Source: Triglochin maritima (taxonomy: Eukaryota > Streptophyta > Magnoliopsida > Alismatales > Juncaginaceae). From it: a stretch of DNA of 64,000 bases. The DNA lies in NCBI GenBank assembly GCA_963682175.1, contig OY821788.1:34229585-34293584 (forward strand), read 5' to 3'. Within the stretch, counting starts at the first letter, position 1. The number at the start of each line of letters is the position of its first letter. This document shows, one piece after another, positions 31,001-41,083 of this stretch. Under the pieces are notes generated by a model. The model searched no databases. It saw only the letters and a list, made by a program, of their open reading frames with translations, and was not told the DNA's origin. The position numbers and the translations under genes were made by a program.

Positions 31001-34000
31001 TGCATTATCAATTCACAGTAAAGACACGGTTATTATCAGGGACACCAAAGGGAATGCTTTGTGTTCTACTGCTCCAATGTCAGAGAATAGTACATATTCG
31101 GGTGCAATGAAGGGTTATGCTGGAATACCCGAAGGTCCAAAAGATGCACGCGAAGACTACCACCATTTTGGTAATCAAGAATCAGAACACCAACCTTGTT
31201 GCTTCCCAAAGGCTTTGAAACTTAGAAGGAAGCTACTTTCGCCGAACACCTCCAACACAATCCGCTTGGGGTCTGAACCGACCCACACATTACAACCATC
31301 ATCGCTTAACAAGCCACCATTTCAAACATGCTTTTGTTCGAAGACCAACCACGCTCTGGTCCCGATCAGATACGCACACCACATTTAGTTCAGGAGACGA
31401 AGAAATGTAAGTACTTAAACATGTATCATTTAATTCGTAAACTAATTTATTTTGCTTCATGTTGTAGTTTATTCATTACGTGTTGAAATATGGAAAGAAA
31501 GATACGTTGGAAAAGACATACCAGAAACGACGATTCTCCCAAATCTTCCAAATCTCCCAAATCTCGCAATCCAAATCAAGGAAATCATGGAAACAATGTA
31601 TTAGGAAAGAACAACGGTATTCTTAGTATTCCTTTGTATAAATACAACATCAAAACCCTAAATAAAATTAATCTTTTACTGTTCAAATTCAATATGGTAC
31701 CAGAGCGTGCGTTCTGAGAAAAACAAAACCAAAAAAAAAAAAAAACCCCAACCCAAACCCACCTCCGCCTCAGAAGCTCCCCGGAGCTCATCATCGACCG
31801 GGACAGCCAGGCGGTTGCGACCTCTGTCGCCCTCCACTCCTAGCAATGATGGACGGTGGTGGCGACTCTCAGCGCCTCACCACACAACCTCTCAATGGGA
31901 CCAACTTTCTCTCCTGGGCGCGGGCCATTTCCCTGTCCCTCAGTGGCAAGGGGAAGATAGGCCACCTCACCGGGAAAACCGCAAGACCCACCGACCAAGG
32001 ATCCGAAGCCAAACAAGAGGAATGGCAGAACACTGACCACCTCGTGATGTCTTGGGTCCTCCAGTCGATGCAAAGCCAAATAGCGGAGATCTTCATGTAC
32101 AAAAACAGCGCAAAGGAATTATGGGACTCCGTCCATGAACACTATGGTAAGCAACAAAACTTTGCACATATTTTCAAACTAAAACAAGACCTCTCGCAGA
32201 TCAAGCAAGGGCAGAAAAACGTGACCGAATATCTCGGTATGCTAAAGAAAACATGGGACGAACTCGCCATCTACGAGCCACCGACGACAGATTCAAAAAC
32301 CATACAAGCCCGAACCGAACAAGATCGCATCTACACATTTCTTGTTGGACTGGACTCGAGCTACGAAGCACTCCGTTCCAGCATCCTTATGTCGCCGGAA
32401 CTACCTAGCTTCTCGACCATCATTGCGATGGTTAACCGTGAGGAAACCCTCCGGAAAACCAAAACCGCTCAGCCGGACAACCAAGAAAATCAGGCGTTTG
32501 TCGCCGCAAAACACATCGCAAACCACCGCGACAAAGGTAAAACAAAATATGGAAATAAAAGTCAAGAATATTGCGATAACTGTAAAAAACAGGGACACAA
32601 CAGATCCACTTGCTACTTCCTCTACCCACACCTCCGGCCATCCAAGGACAGCTCGGAAAGGAGGGGGGATGGGAGGAGCGGCAGCCAGGCATACTCCACA
32701 GGGGGAGGCGGCGGCGATGGAAACCCTAGCGTTTACAAGGAAGGAAACAAATGGGCACATATCGGGTCGGTAGCGGATCAGCACGGTTTTTATATCACAA
32801 CAAATGGAGCATCCGATTGCACTGGTCCGAATCCGACAAGTTCTCAGCAATCCGGGTTTTATTCCACCCGAGCTGGGCCCGAATCCACAAGCACAGGAGC
32901 TGATCCAACCCAACTTGGTGCACTTCTGGCCCACTTAAATGCCTTCTTACAGCAATCCAACACCCCAAGCAAAGGTAATACATCAGGTATAAATTCCGTC
33001 TCCGACTCTTACAGAGCATATTTAGTAAATAATTCTCATAACTCTAGTTGGATTATAGATTCCGGTGCAACTGATCACATGACAGGAGATTCCTCCATGA
33101 TAAATAACATAAAAACAAGTTTAAATTTTTTAAATAAATTTGTCACAGTCGCTAATGGAAACAAAGCACAAATTAAGGGTACAGGAGAAATGCATTTTTT
33201 TAATAATCAAATACCTGAAAATGTCTTATATGTACCTAATTTTGATTCTAACCTTTTGTCGGTTGCAAGGCTTACAAAAAATTTAAATTGCAATATTATA
33301 TTCACTCCTTTTGATGTAATATTTCAGGATCGTATCACAGGGAAGACGATTGGTAGAGGAAAACTCGCCAAAGGACTTTATGTGCTCGAAAATCAAATAA
33401 AAGGAATGCTAGTTAATGTTCCTAATCACGATACCTGGCACCAAAGAATGGGGCACCCGTCTCACATGGTTTTACAAAAGCTATTTCCGTCTCTAAAAAA
33501 TGAATTATCTTGTGATGTGTGTCGTTTATCAAAACAAACCAGACTCCCTTTTTATGCTTCTGAGAATAAAACAGGTCGCGTTCTCGAATTGATTCACTCA
33601 GACATTTGGGGACCCGCCCCTTTGGAATCCTATAATGGGTTCAATTATTTTATTTCTTTTATTGATGATTTTTCTCGTACAACTTGGTTATATTTATTGA
33701 AAGCTAAGTCCGATGCCTTTTTGGTCTTTTGTGAATTCGTTGCCTTTGTTGAAAATTTGCTTGGTTCTAAAATTAGAATACTTAGATCTGATAATGGATC
33801 CGAGTATACTAGCAACAATTTTCAAAAATTTTTGAAACAAAAAGGGATTTTTCACCAAACCACATGCATAAACACTCCTGCACAAAATGGTGTTTCCGAA
33901 CGAAAAAATCGTCATCTGTTAAATGTTACACGATCCTTACTTTTTCAAAATAACATTCCAAAATATTTTTGGTCTGATGCTATTTTAACTGCCACTTACC

Positions 34001-37000
34001 TTATAAATCGCTTACCTAGCCCAACAATTCAAAACAAGCAACCCTTGGAGATTTTACATGGAAAAAAAATGAGCCTTGACCACCTTCGGATATTTGGTTG
34101 TACTTGTTTTGTTCACAGGAAGCGCATAGACAAGCTTGATCACAATTCAGTCAAATGTATTTTTTTAGGATATTCTGTTAGAAAAAAAGGGTACAAATGT
34201 TATGACCCCATTAGTTGTAAACTCTATATTTCTCGTGATGTGTCCTTTTTTGAAAATGTTCCATACTTCAAAAATCATCAAGACTCTTCCGCTGCATCTG
34301 AAGCTCCTCTACCGGTCGCGGATATCTTCGACGTTACCTCTTCACCGGATACTATCATCGAGACTCCTCCGCATGAAGCAAATACACCTCCACTGGACGA
34401 CCAAGGGGGAGCTGAGCATCTTCCTCAAAGAAGAACCACCCGTCCTACTCGTCCACCTCCTCGGCTTCAAGACTATGTGGTATCTCATGTTACATACCCT
34501 ATCGAGGACTACTTGTCCTACTCTCAAATTTTTGAAAATTGTTGCTAGTATACTCGGATCCATTATCAGATCTAAGTATTCTAATTTTAGAACCAAGCAA
34601 ATTTTCAACAAAGGCAACGAATTCACAAAAGACCAAAAAGGCATCGGACTTAGCTTTCAATAAATATAACCAAGTTGTACGAGAAAAATCATCAATAAAA
34701 GAAATAAAATAATTGAACCCATTATAGGATTCCAAAGGGGCGGGTCCCCAAATGTCTGAGTGAATCAATTCGAGAACGCGACCTGTTTTATTCTCAGAAG
34801 CATAAAAAGGGAGTCTGGTTTGTTTTGATAAACGACACACATCACAAGATAATTCATTTTTTAGAGACGGAAATAGCTTTTGTAAAACCATGTGAGACGG
34901 GTGCCCCATTCTTTGGTGCCAGGTATCGTGATTAGGAACATTAACTAGCATTCCTTTTATTTGATTTTCGAGCACATAAAGTCCTTTGGCGAGTTTTCCT
35001 CTACCAATCGTCTTCCCTGTGATACGATCCTGAAATATTACATCAAAAGGAGTGAATATAATATTGCAATTTAAATTTTTTGTAAGCCTTGCAACCGACA
35101 AAAGGTTAGAATCAAAATTAGGTACATATAAGACATTTTCAGGTATTTGATTATTAAAAAAATGCATTTCTCCTGTACCCTTAATTTGTGCTTTGTTTCC
35201 ATTAGCGACTGTGACAAATTTATTTAAAAAATTTAAACTTGTTTTTATGTTATTTATCATGGAGGAATCTCCTGTCATGTGATCAGTTGCACCGGAATCT
35301 ATAATCCAACTAGAGTTATGAGAATTATTTACTAAATATGCTCTGTAAGAGTCGGAGACGGAATTTATACCTGATGTATTACCTTTGCTTGGGGTGTTGG
35401 ATTGCTGTAAGAAGGCATTTAAGTGGGCCAGAAGTGCACCAAGTTGGGTTGGATCAGCTCCTGTGCTTGTGGATTCGGGCCCAGCTCGGGTGGAATAAAA
35501 CCCGGATTGCTGAGAACTTGTCGGATTCGGACCAGTGCAATCGGATGCTCCATTTGTTGTGATATAAAAACCGTGCTGATCCGCTACCGACCCGATATGT
35601 GCCCATTTGTTTCCTTCCTTGTAAACGCTAGGGTTTCCATCGCCGCCGCCTCCCCCTGTGGAGTATGCCTGGCTGCCGCTCCTCCCATCCCCCCTCCTTT
35701 CCGAGCTGTCCTTGGATGGCCGGAGGTGTGGGTAGAGGAAGTAGCAAGTGGATCTGTTGTGTCCCTGTTTTTTACAGTTATCGCAATATTCTTGACTTTT
35801 ATTTCCATATTTTGTTTTACCTTTGTCGCGGTGGTTTGCGATGTGTTTTGCGGCGACAAACGCCTGATTTTCTTGGTTGTCCGGCTGAGCGGTTTTGGTT
35901 TTCCGGAGGGTTTCCTCACGGTTAACCATCGCAATGATGGTCGAGAAGCTAGGTAGTTCCGGCGACATAAGGATGCTGGAACGGAGTGCTTCGTAGCTCG
36001 AGTCCAGTCCAACAAGAAATGTGTAGATGCGATCTTGTTCGGTTCGGGCTTGTATGGTTTTTGAATCTGTCGTCGGTGGCTCGTAGATGGCGAGTTCGTC
36101 CCATGTTTTCTTTAGCATACCGAGATATTCGGTCACGTTTTTCTGCCCTTGCTTGATCTGCGAGAGGTCTTGTTTTAGTTTGAAAATATGTGCAAAGTTT
36201 TGTTGCTTACCATAGTGTTCATGGACGGAGTCCCATAATTCCTTTGCGCTGTTTTTGTACATGAAGATCTCCGCTATTTGGCTTTGCATCGACTGGAGGA
36301 CCCAAGACATCACGAGGTGGTCAGTGTTCTGCCATTCCTCTTGTTTGGCTTCGGATCCTTGGTCGGTGGGTCTTGCGGTTTTCCCGGTGAGGTGGCCTAT
36401 CTTCCCCTTGCCACTGAGGGACAGGGAAATGGCCCGCGCCCAGGAGAGAAAGTTGGTCCCATTGAGAGGTTGTGTGGTGAGGCGCTGAGAGTCGCCACCA
36501 CCGTCCATCATTGCTAGGAGTGGAGGGCGACAGAGGTCGCAACCGCCTGGCTGTCCCGGTCGATGATGAGCTCCGGGGAGCTTCTGAGGCGGAGGTGGGT
36601 TTGGGTTGGGGTTTTTTTTTTTTTTTTGGTTTTGTTTTTCTCAGAACGCACGCTCTGGTACCATATTTATTGAAAGCTAAGTCCGATGCCTTTTTGGTCT
36701 TTTGTGAATTCGTTGCCTTTGTTGAAAATTTGCTTGGTTCTAAAATTAGAATACTTAGATCTGATAATGGATCCGAGTATACTAGCAACAATTTTCAAAA
36801 ATTTTTGAAACAAAAAGGGATTTTTCACCAAACCACATGCATAAACACTCCTGCACAAAATGGTGTTTCCGAACGAAAAAATCGTCATCTGTTAAATGTT
36901 ACACGATCCTTACTTTTTCAAAATAACATTCCAAAATATTTTTGGTCTGATGCTATTTTAACTGCCACTTACCTTATAAATCGCTTACCTAGCCCAACAA

Positions 37001-39721
37001 TTCAAAACAAGCAACCCTTGGAGATTTTACATGGAAAAAAAATGAGCCTTGACCACCTTCGGATATTTGGTTGTACTTGTTTTGTTCACAGGAAGCGCAT
37101 AGACAAGCTTGATCACAATTCAGTCAAATGTATTTTTTTAGGATATTCTGTTAGAAAAAAAGGGTACAAATGTTATGACCCCATTAGTTGTAAACTCTAT
37201 ATTTCTCGTGATGTGTCCTTTTTTGAAAATGTTCCATACTTCAAAAATCATCAAGACTCTTCCGCTGCATCTGAAGCTCCTCTACCGGTCGCGGATATCT
37301 TCGACGTTACCTCTTCACCGGATACTATCATCGAGACTCCTCCGCATGAAGCAAATACACCTCCACTGGACGACCAAGGGGGAGCTGAGCATCTTCCTCA
37401 AAGAAGAACCACCCGTCCTACTCGTCCACCTCCTCGGCTTCAAGACTATGTGGTATCTCATGTTACATACCCTATCGAGGACTACTTGTCCTACTCTCAA
37501 ATCAAACCCACCTACCATGCCTTCTTAAGCCAAATAGATAAAATTCAGGAACCCACCAACTATCATGAAGCAATTAAAGACCCAAACTGGGCTAAAGCTA
37601 TGGATGATGAACTAAAAGCTCTAGAAACTAACCAAACTTGGAGTCTTGTGACCCCTCCACAAGGCACAAAACCAGTAGGTTGCAAATGGGTTTACAAGAT
37701 CAAATATAATAGCAACGGGACCATAGAAAGATTTAAAGCCCGATTAGTCGCAAAAGGATATACTCAGACTTATGGGATAGATTATCAAGAAACCTTTGCT
37801 CCAGTTGCAAAGATGAACACTGTTCGTGTTCTCCTCTCTGTAGCTATTAACTCAGGATGGAATCTCTTCCAAATGGATGTTAGGAACGCTTTTTTGCAGG
37901 GCAACCTAGAGGAAGAAGTCTATATGACTCCTCCCCCAGGCTACAAAACAAATCCAAACAAGGTATGCAGACTTCACAAGTCCATATATGGGCTCAAACA
38001 ATCTCCTCGGGCATGGTATGCAAAACTCAGTCACTCCCTTCTTCTTTATGGGTTTTCTAAAAGTTCAGCTGATGCTTCCATGTTCACTAAACACTCTCAT
38101 GGAATCACTATAATTGTTTTAGTATATGTGGATGACATTATAATAACCGGAAACAATGATAAAGAAATATCCTTAGTCAAACATTATCTTAAAACCAAAT
38201 TTGATATTAAAGATCTAGGCATCATGAAATATTTTCTTGGAATTGAAATTGCTCACTCCAAAAAAGGATTATTTCTATCCCAAAGGAAATACGTTCTAGA
38301 TCTCTTACATGAAACTGGAAAGATAGGGTCTAAACCGGTCAACACCCCAATCGAGACAAACAGGAAAGTTAGTCTTATTGATGGTGAACCGGTTCAAGAC
38401 ATAGGACAATTTCAAAGACTAGTTGGTAAACTTATCTACCTCACTGTCACTAGACCCGACATTACATATGCTGTTAGCGTAGTAAGTCAATTTATGCATG
38501 CACCCCACAAAGGACATCTAGAGATTGTGGACCGGATCCTGCACTATCTTAAAAAAACCCCGGGCCAAGGTCTCTGGATGAAGAAAAACAACTCTAATAC
38601 AATTGTTGGTTACTCTGATGCAGATTGGGCAGGTAGCCACGATCGAAAATCCACTACTGGCTTTTGTACTTTCGTTGGTGGAAACCTAGTCACTTGGAGA
38701 AGCAAAAAACAGAACGTGGTGGCTAGATCAAGCGCTGAAGCAGAATATCGTGCAATGGCCTCCACAACAAGTGAGCTAATTTGGCTCAAACAACTTCTCA
38801 AAGACATGAATATAGACAATCAAAATCCAATACAAATGTTCTGTGACAATAACGCCGCAAGACATATCGCCTCCAATCCCGTCTTTCACGAACGAACCAA
38901 ACACATTGAAGTGGATTGTCATTTCATTCGTGAGAAGATACAAAATAAAGAAATCGAAGTCCCCTATGTTCAGAGTAATGATCAACTAGCAGACATCTTC
39001 ACCAAAGCACTGGATCAGAAACACTTCCAACACATTCTTCACAAGTTAGGCTCCTTCAACATCTTCCGGAGTCAACTTGAGGGGGAATGTTGAAATATGG
39101 AAAGAAAGATACGTTGGAAAAGACATACCAGAAACGACGATTCTCCCAAATCTTCCAAATCTCCCAAATCTCGCAATCCAAATCAAGGAAATCATGGAAA
39201 CAATGTATTAGGAAAGAACAACGGTATTCTTAGTATTCCTTTGTATAAATACAACATCAAAACCCTAAATAAAATTAATCTTTTACTGTTCAAATTCAAT
39301 ATTACGGTCAATAAACTTGTAGCTCTGTTTACAAAACATCATTCTTTTACACAAGATTACCATTTTAAAGTACAACATTGCGCCATTTATTTGTATCTTT
39401 ACTTCAAAATTATCTTGTAGGTCAAAGAAAAAGGCGAGTGATAATTCTAACTTTCGATGTTGTGATGCATCCAAGTCCTACATCAAGAGGGTAATGTTTC
39501 TAATTTTAGAAAATTAAAAACATTTAGATTGTTCAGTATTTGTTCTTACACTGACTAATTACAGACGACCTATTCACTAATGAATGCAAGATAGCACGAA
39601 ATTTTGGCAGGCATTGCAGCATATCCATGACCAACATAGGTATAACTTAACCGGATGGATTCTTCCTTGTCTACCCGCGAAGCCATTACCCCAAGCCGTG
39701 AGTTGCGAGCAACAAGCTTAG
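28016..39721 (+). CDS. STICHEL-like protein (DnaX-like AAA+ domain), interrupted by a Copia element in its last-but-one intron
   Basis: Exons 28016-29473, 29561-29780, 29924-30112, 30213-30413 and 30643 onward are phase-consistent. The N-terminus (HSVDVPLSKALMTLKRVRSLRDP) is typical of STICHEL-like 2. The DnaX-like core has Walker A GPRGTGKT (residues about 293-300), a zinc-type CGFCREC, Walker B VFIIDECQ and the helical region LSLLGKRIT. STICHEL proteins resemble bacterial clamp-loader gamma subunits; the founder controls trichome branching. Exon 5 in frame stops at 31386-31388. One frame over, the sequence reads SSGDEE into a good donor (31407). Beyond the Copia element two further phased exons are recognisable: 39421-39490 and 39611-39721 (NLTGWILPC near the end, a family-typical tail). 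So either a small indel in exon 5 truncates the protein by about 65-70 residues, or the end evolved. An alternative in-frame acceptor for exon 5 exists at about 30610. Confidence 0.82.
31481..31694 (+). repeat. 5' LTR of the rearranged Copia element
   Basis: 214 bp, TGTTGAAATATGG to ATTCAATA; the ends form a TGTTGAA/TTCAATA imperfect inverted repeat. It contains a TATA-like TATAAATAC near 31637. It appears identical to the 3' LTR, which indicates recent insertion. Confidence 0.9.
31846..34548 (+). CDS. Copia gag-protease-integrase ORF, 3' truncated at the inversion junction
   Basis: 900 codons. In order: a UBN2-type gag (about 1-220), a CCHC knuckle (CDNCKKQGHNRSTC, about 240-255), the protease motif IDSGATDHM (about 402), the zinc-type GAG-pre-integrase block (WHQRMGHP ... 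CDVC), and integrase with D-D-E surroundings (HSDIWGP, RSDNGSEY, NGVSERKNR). The frame runs out six codons after the junction with inverted segment B, so reverse transcriptase and RNase H are not joined to it. The Met-Met start follows an A-rich leader with a 15-A run. Confidence 0.9.
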   Translation: MMDGGGDSQRLTTQPLNGTNFLSWARAISLSLSGKGKIGHLTGKTARPTDQGSEAKQEEWQNTDHLVMSWVLQSMQSQIAEIFMYKNSAKELWDSVHEHYGKQQNFAHIFKLKQDLSQIKQGQKNVTEYLGMLKKTWDELAIYEPPTTDSKTIQARTEQDRIYTFLVGLDSSYEALRSSILMSPELPSFSTIIAMVNREETLRKTKTAQPDNQENQAFVAAKHIANHRDKGKTKYGNKSQEYCDNCKKQGHNRSTCYFLYPHLRPSKDSSERRGDGRSGSQAYSTGGGGGDGNPSVYKEGNKWAHIGSVADQHGFYITTNGASDCTGPNPTSSQQSGFYSTRAGPESTSTGADPTQLGALLAHLNAFLQQSNTPSKGNTSGINSVSDSYRAYLVNNSHNSSWIIDSGATDHMTGDSSMINNIKTSLNFLNKFVTVANGNKAQIKGTGEMHFFNNQIPENVLYVPNFDSNLLSVARLTKNLNCNIIFTPFDVIFQDRITGKTIGRGKLAKGLYVLENQIKGMLVNVPNHDTWHQRMGHPSHMVLQKLFPSLKNELSCDVCRLSKQTRLPFYASENKTGRVLELIHSDIWGPAPLESYNGFNYFISFIDDFSRTTWLYLLKAKSDAFLVFCEFVAFVENLLGSKIRILRSDNGSEYTSNNFQKFLKQKGIFHQTTCINTPAQNGVSERKNRHLLNVTRSLLFQNNIPKYFWSDAILTATYLINRLPSPTIQNKQPLEILHGKKMSLDHLRIFGCTCFVHRKRIDKLDHNSVKCIFLGYSVRKKGYKCYDPISCKLYISRDVSFFENVPYFKNHQDSSAASEAPLPVADIFDVTSSPDTIIETPPHEANTPPLDDQGGAEHLPQRRTTRPTRPPPRLQDYVVSHVTYPIEDYLSYSQIFENCC
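34526..36667 (-). repeat. Inverted copy of the Copia leader, gag, protease and start of integrase
   Basis: Reverse complement of 31691-33831: it begins inside the integrase region and ends four bases into the 5' LTR, just past the primer-binding site. On the minus strand it holds a 670-codon open frame (36511 to 34499) identical over its gag-protease-integrase part to the forward copy, ending in junction-derived residues. Only one length difference was noticed, 16 T against 15 A in the leader homopolymer. Together with segment A it forms a perfect-looking inverted repeat of about 2.1 kb, separated by about 700 bp, able to give a long hairpin RNA. Confidence 0.92.
36511..39093 (+). CDS. Copia integrase C-terminus, reverse transcriptase and RNase H ORF with a chimeric start
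   Basis: 860 codons open. About the first 51 codons are antisense leader sequence of segment B (G- and F-rich, not a real domain). From about 36664 the frame is genuine: second half of the integrase core, then reverse transcriptase (CKWVYKIKY, QMDVRNAFLQGNL, YVDDIIITG) and RNase H (YSDADWAGS, SSAEAEYRAMA, DNNAARHIA, KHIEVDCHFIREKI). No frame damage is visible. Without the gag part it could act only on other elements' RNA, if it is expressed at all. Confidence 0.88.
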   Translation: MLGVEGDRGRNRLAVPVDDELRGASEAEVGLGWGFFFFFGFVFLRTHALVPYLLKAKSDAFLVFCEFVAFVENLLGSKIRILRSDNGSEYTSNNFQKFLKQKGIFHQTTCINTPAQNGVSERKNRHLLNVTRSLLFQNNIPKYFWSDAILTATYLINRLPSPTIQNKQPLEILHGKKMSLDHLRIFGCTCFVHRKRIDKLDHNSVKCIFLGYSVRKKGYKCYDPISCKLYISRDVSFFENVPYFKNHQDSSAASEAPLPVADIFDVTSSPDTIIETPPHEANTPPLDDQGGAEHLPQRRTTRPTRPPPRLQDYVVSHVTYPIEDYLSYSQIKPTYHAFLSQIDKIQEPTNYHEAIKDPNWAKAMDDELKALETNQTWSLVTPPQGTKPVGCKWVYKIKYNSNGTIERFKARLVAKGYTQTYGIDYQETFAPVAKMNTVRVLLSVAINSGWNLFQMDVRNAFLQGNLEEEVYMTPPPGYKTNPNKVCRLHKSIYGLKQSPRAWYAKLSHSLLLYGFSKSSADASMFTKHSHGITIIVLVYVDDIIITGNNDKEISLVKHYLKTKFDIKDLGIMKYFLGIEIAHSKKGLFLSQRKYVLDLLHETGKIGSKPVNTPIETNRKVSLIDGEPVQDIGQFQRLVGKLIYLTVTRPDITYAVSVVSQFMHAPHKGHLEIVDRILHYLKKTPGQGLWMKKNNSNTIVGYSDADWAGSHDRKSTTGFCTFVGGNLVTWRSKKQNVVARSSAEAEYRAMASTTSELIWLKQLLKDMNIDNQNPIQMFCDNNAARHIASNPVFHERTKHIEVDCHFIREKIQNKEIEVPYVQSNDQLADIFTKALDQKHFQHILHKLGSFNIFRSQLEGEC
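39088..39301 (+). repeat. 3' LTR of the rearranged Copia element
   Basis: 214 bp, directly after the polypurine run GAGGGGGAA and followed by the target-site copy TTACG. It appears identical to the 5' LTR. Confidence 0.9.
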
Positions 39722-41083
39722 GATTCTCTTTCACTTGTAATTTCTTTCTGCTATTTGCTTTAATAAACTGATCATGTTGTAGATGGAAAATTTTGGTGTA
39801 TCCGTACGCTTCCTGGCTTCAATGACTTACCAATGACCATTTTGTTGTAGTATCGACGGGTCGGGTTTTACAGGTTGAAGCATCATTGGGAGTGTGCTTG
39901 GATTTGACATTTGATATGTTTGTTTCTTCGTTAAGTAGGAAGTGGAAATTTAGAAGCAAGCAAGAAAGAATTGTTGTAAAATAACGATCAAACAAAAGGA
40001 CAAGAAGTTGGGGGAGAATGGAGGAGTTGTATTTCATCTCTTTTTGTGTGTTCTCAATACATACTACAACCTCATATTTATACACATAGAGGTGTGTAAG
40101 TTACATAGTCTACATTAAATAATGATATAAATATAAACATTACAACACATTAATATAGGAGTTATAATAGATTGGTTGGAAGATGAACCATCTTGGAAGG
40201 TGAAACATCTTGGAAGGTGAATCATCCACTATACACAATTTTCATAACACTCCCCCTTGGATGATCACCTTTTGGAATACGCTTTTCGATCTGCCTCGTT
40301 AAAAACATTGTCAAGTAAAACCCTGTGGGACAAAAACTTGGTAAAGGAAAAAAGAGTGCAGAGCGTATAATTCTCCCCCTCATTTCAACATATATTTATA
40401 CACTATGTTGGAAAATAGTGTTATGTTCATGTCTCGTTAAAAACCTTGCTATAAAAACCCAGTGGGAAAATAGCTAAGGGAAAAAGAGTGCATGACATAT
40501 GTTAATACAATTGTGCAAGCTGTCTCGTTAAAAACCTCGTCAAGTAAAACCTTGTGGGACAAAAACTTGGAAAAGGAAAAAGGAGTACAGCTATATGTCT
40601 TCTGGGTATTATCCTTCAGGGATAATTGTTCTTTAGGGATGATAATTACACTAACACATACCATAGCTTAAAGCAACCATATATTAACATGGTAGGTTAA
40701 CCAGATATTAAAGCAACGAGATATTAAGTTTAATAATCGTACTAGATATATCCCACCTCAGCACCATAACAAAAACAAGAACACAACAATTAAGGCATGT
40801 ATAACCGTATGTAGTCCACCTAAAACACTTTCAACGATATAGATGATATATCTGACACGATATCAACAGGATTTTTTTTTGGATTTTGGGATAACAAAAA
40901 ATCATTAAGCGCGAAATTACAAATATTTTGGGTCTGCCAATTTAAAGTTTTTTTTATAAAATATCTTTCCAAGCAAAATGAAATTGGAAAAATGAGTTTC
41001 CCTTTTCTTTTCTTTTCTTTTAAAAAAAACCCGAAATTCAGACTCCACTTCGAATTTCAACGACGACGACGACGACGACTCCT
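39722..41083. repeat. Intergenic region with a three-fold CTCGTTAAAAAC repeat
   Basis: Between the STICHEL-like and UFSP2-like genes. At about 40295, 40434 and 40523 the same phrase recurs: TCTCGTTAAAAACC or close, then ACCCxGTGGGA and GGAAAAAGAGTGCA, in units roughly 90-140 bp apart. Just before it (about 40180-40230) CATCTTGGAAGGTGAA repeats. This arrangement resembles non-coding parts of plant retroelements, but I could not find LTRs or duplications. No gene is supported. Confidence 0.45.

Larger units (their letters stand above)
31481..39301 (+). mobile_element. Ty1/Copia retrotransposon with a duplicated, inverted middle segment
   Basis: The two 214-bp LTRs (31481-31694 and 39088-39301) are flanked by TTACG (31476-31480 and 39302-39306). 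The primer-binding site TGGTACCAGAGC is at 31695, and the polypurine tract GAGGGGGAA ends at 39087. Between them are three segments. A (to 34529) is forward leader, gag, protease and integrase. B (34526-36667) is the reverse complement of 31691-33831. C (36663-39087) restarts at the point equivalent to 33690 and runs through reverse transcriptase and RNase H. Junctions share AAAT (A/B) and ATATT (B/C). The 840 bp shared by A and C looks unchanged, so the element is young. It lies in the sense direction in an intron of the STICHEL-like gene. Confidence 0.93.

Noticed and set aside
32401..32934. 177-codon minus-strand ORF opposite Copia gag, and its twin at 35423-35956
   Set aside because: Shadow of the gag frame on the other strand; it has no domain and is duplicated only because of the inversion.
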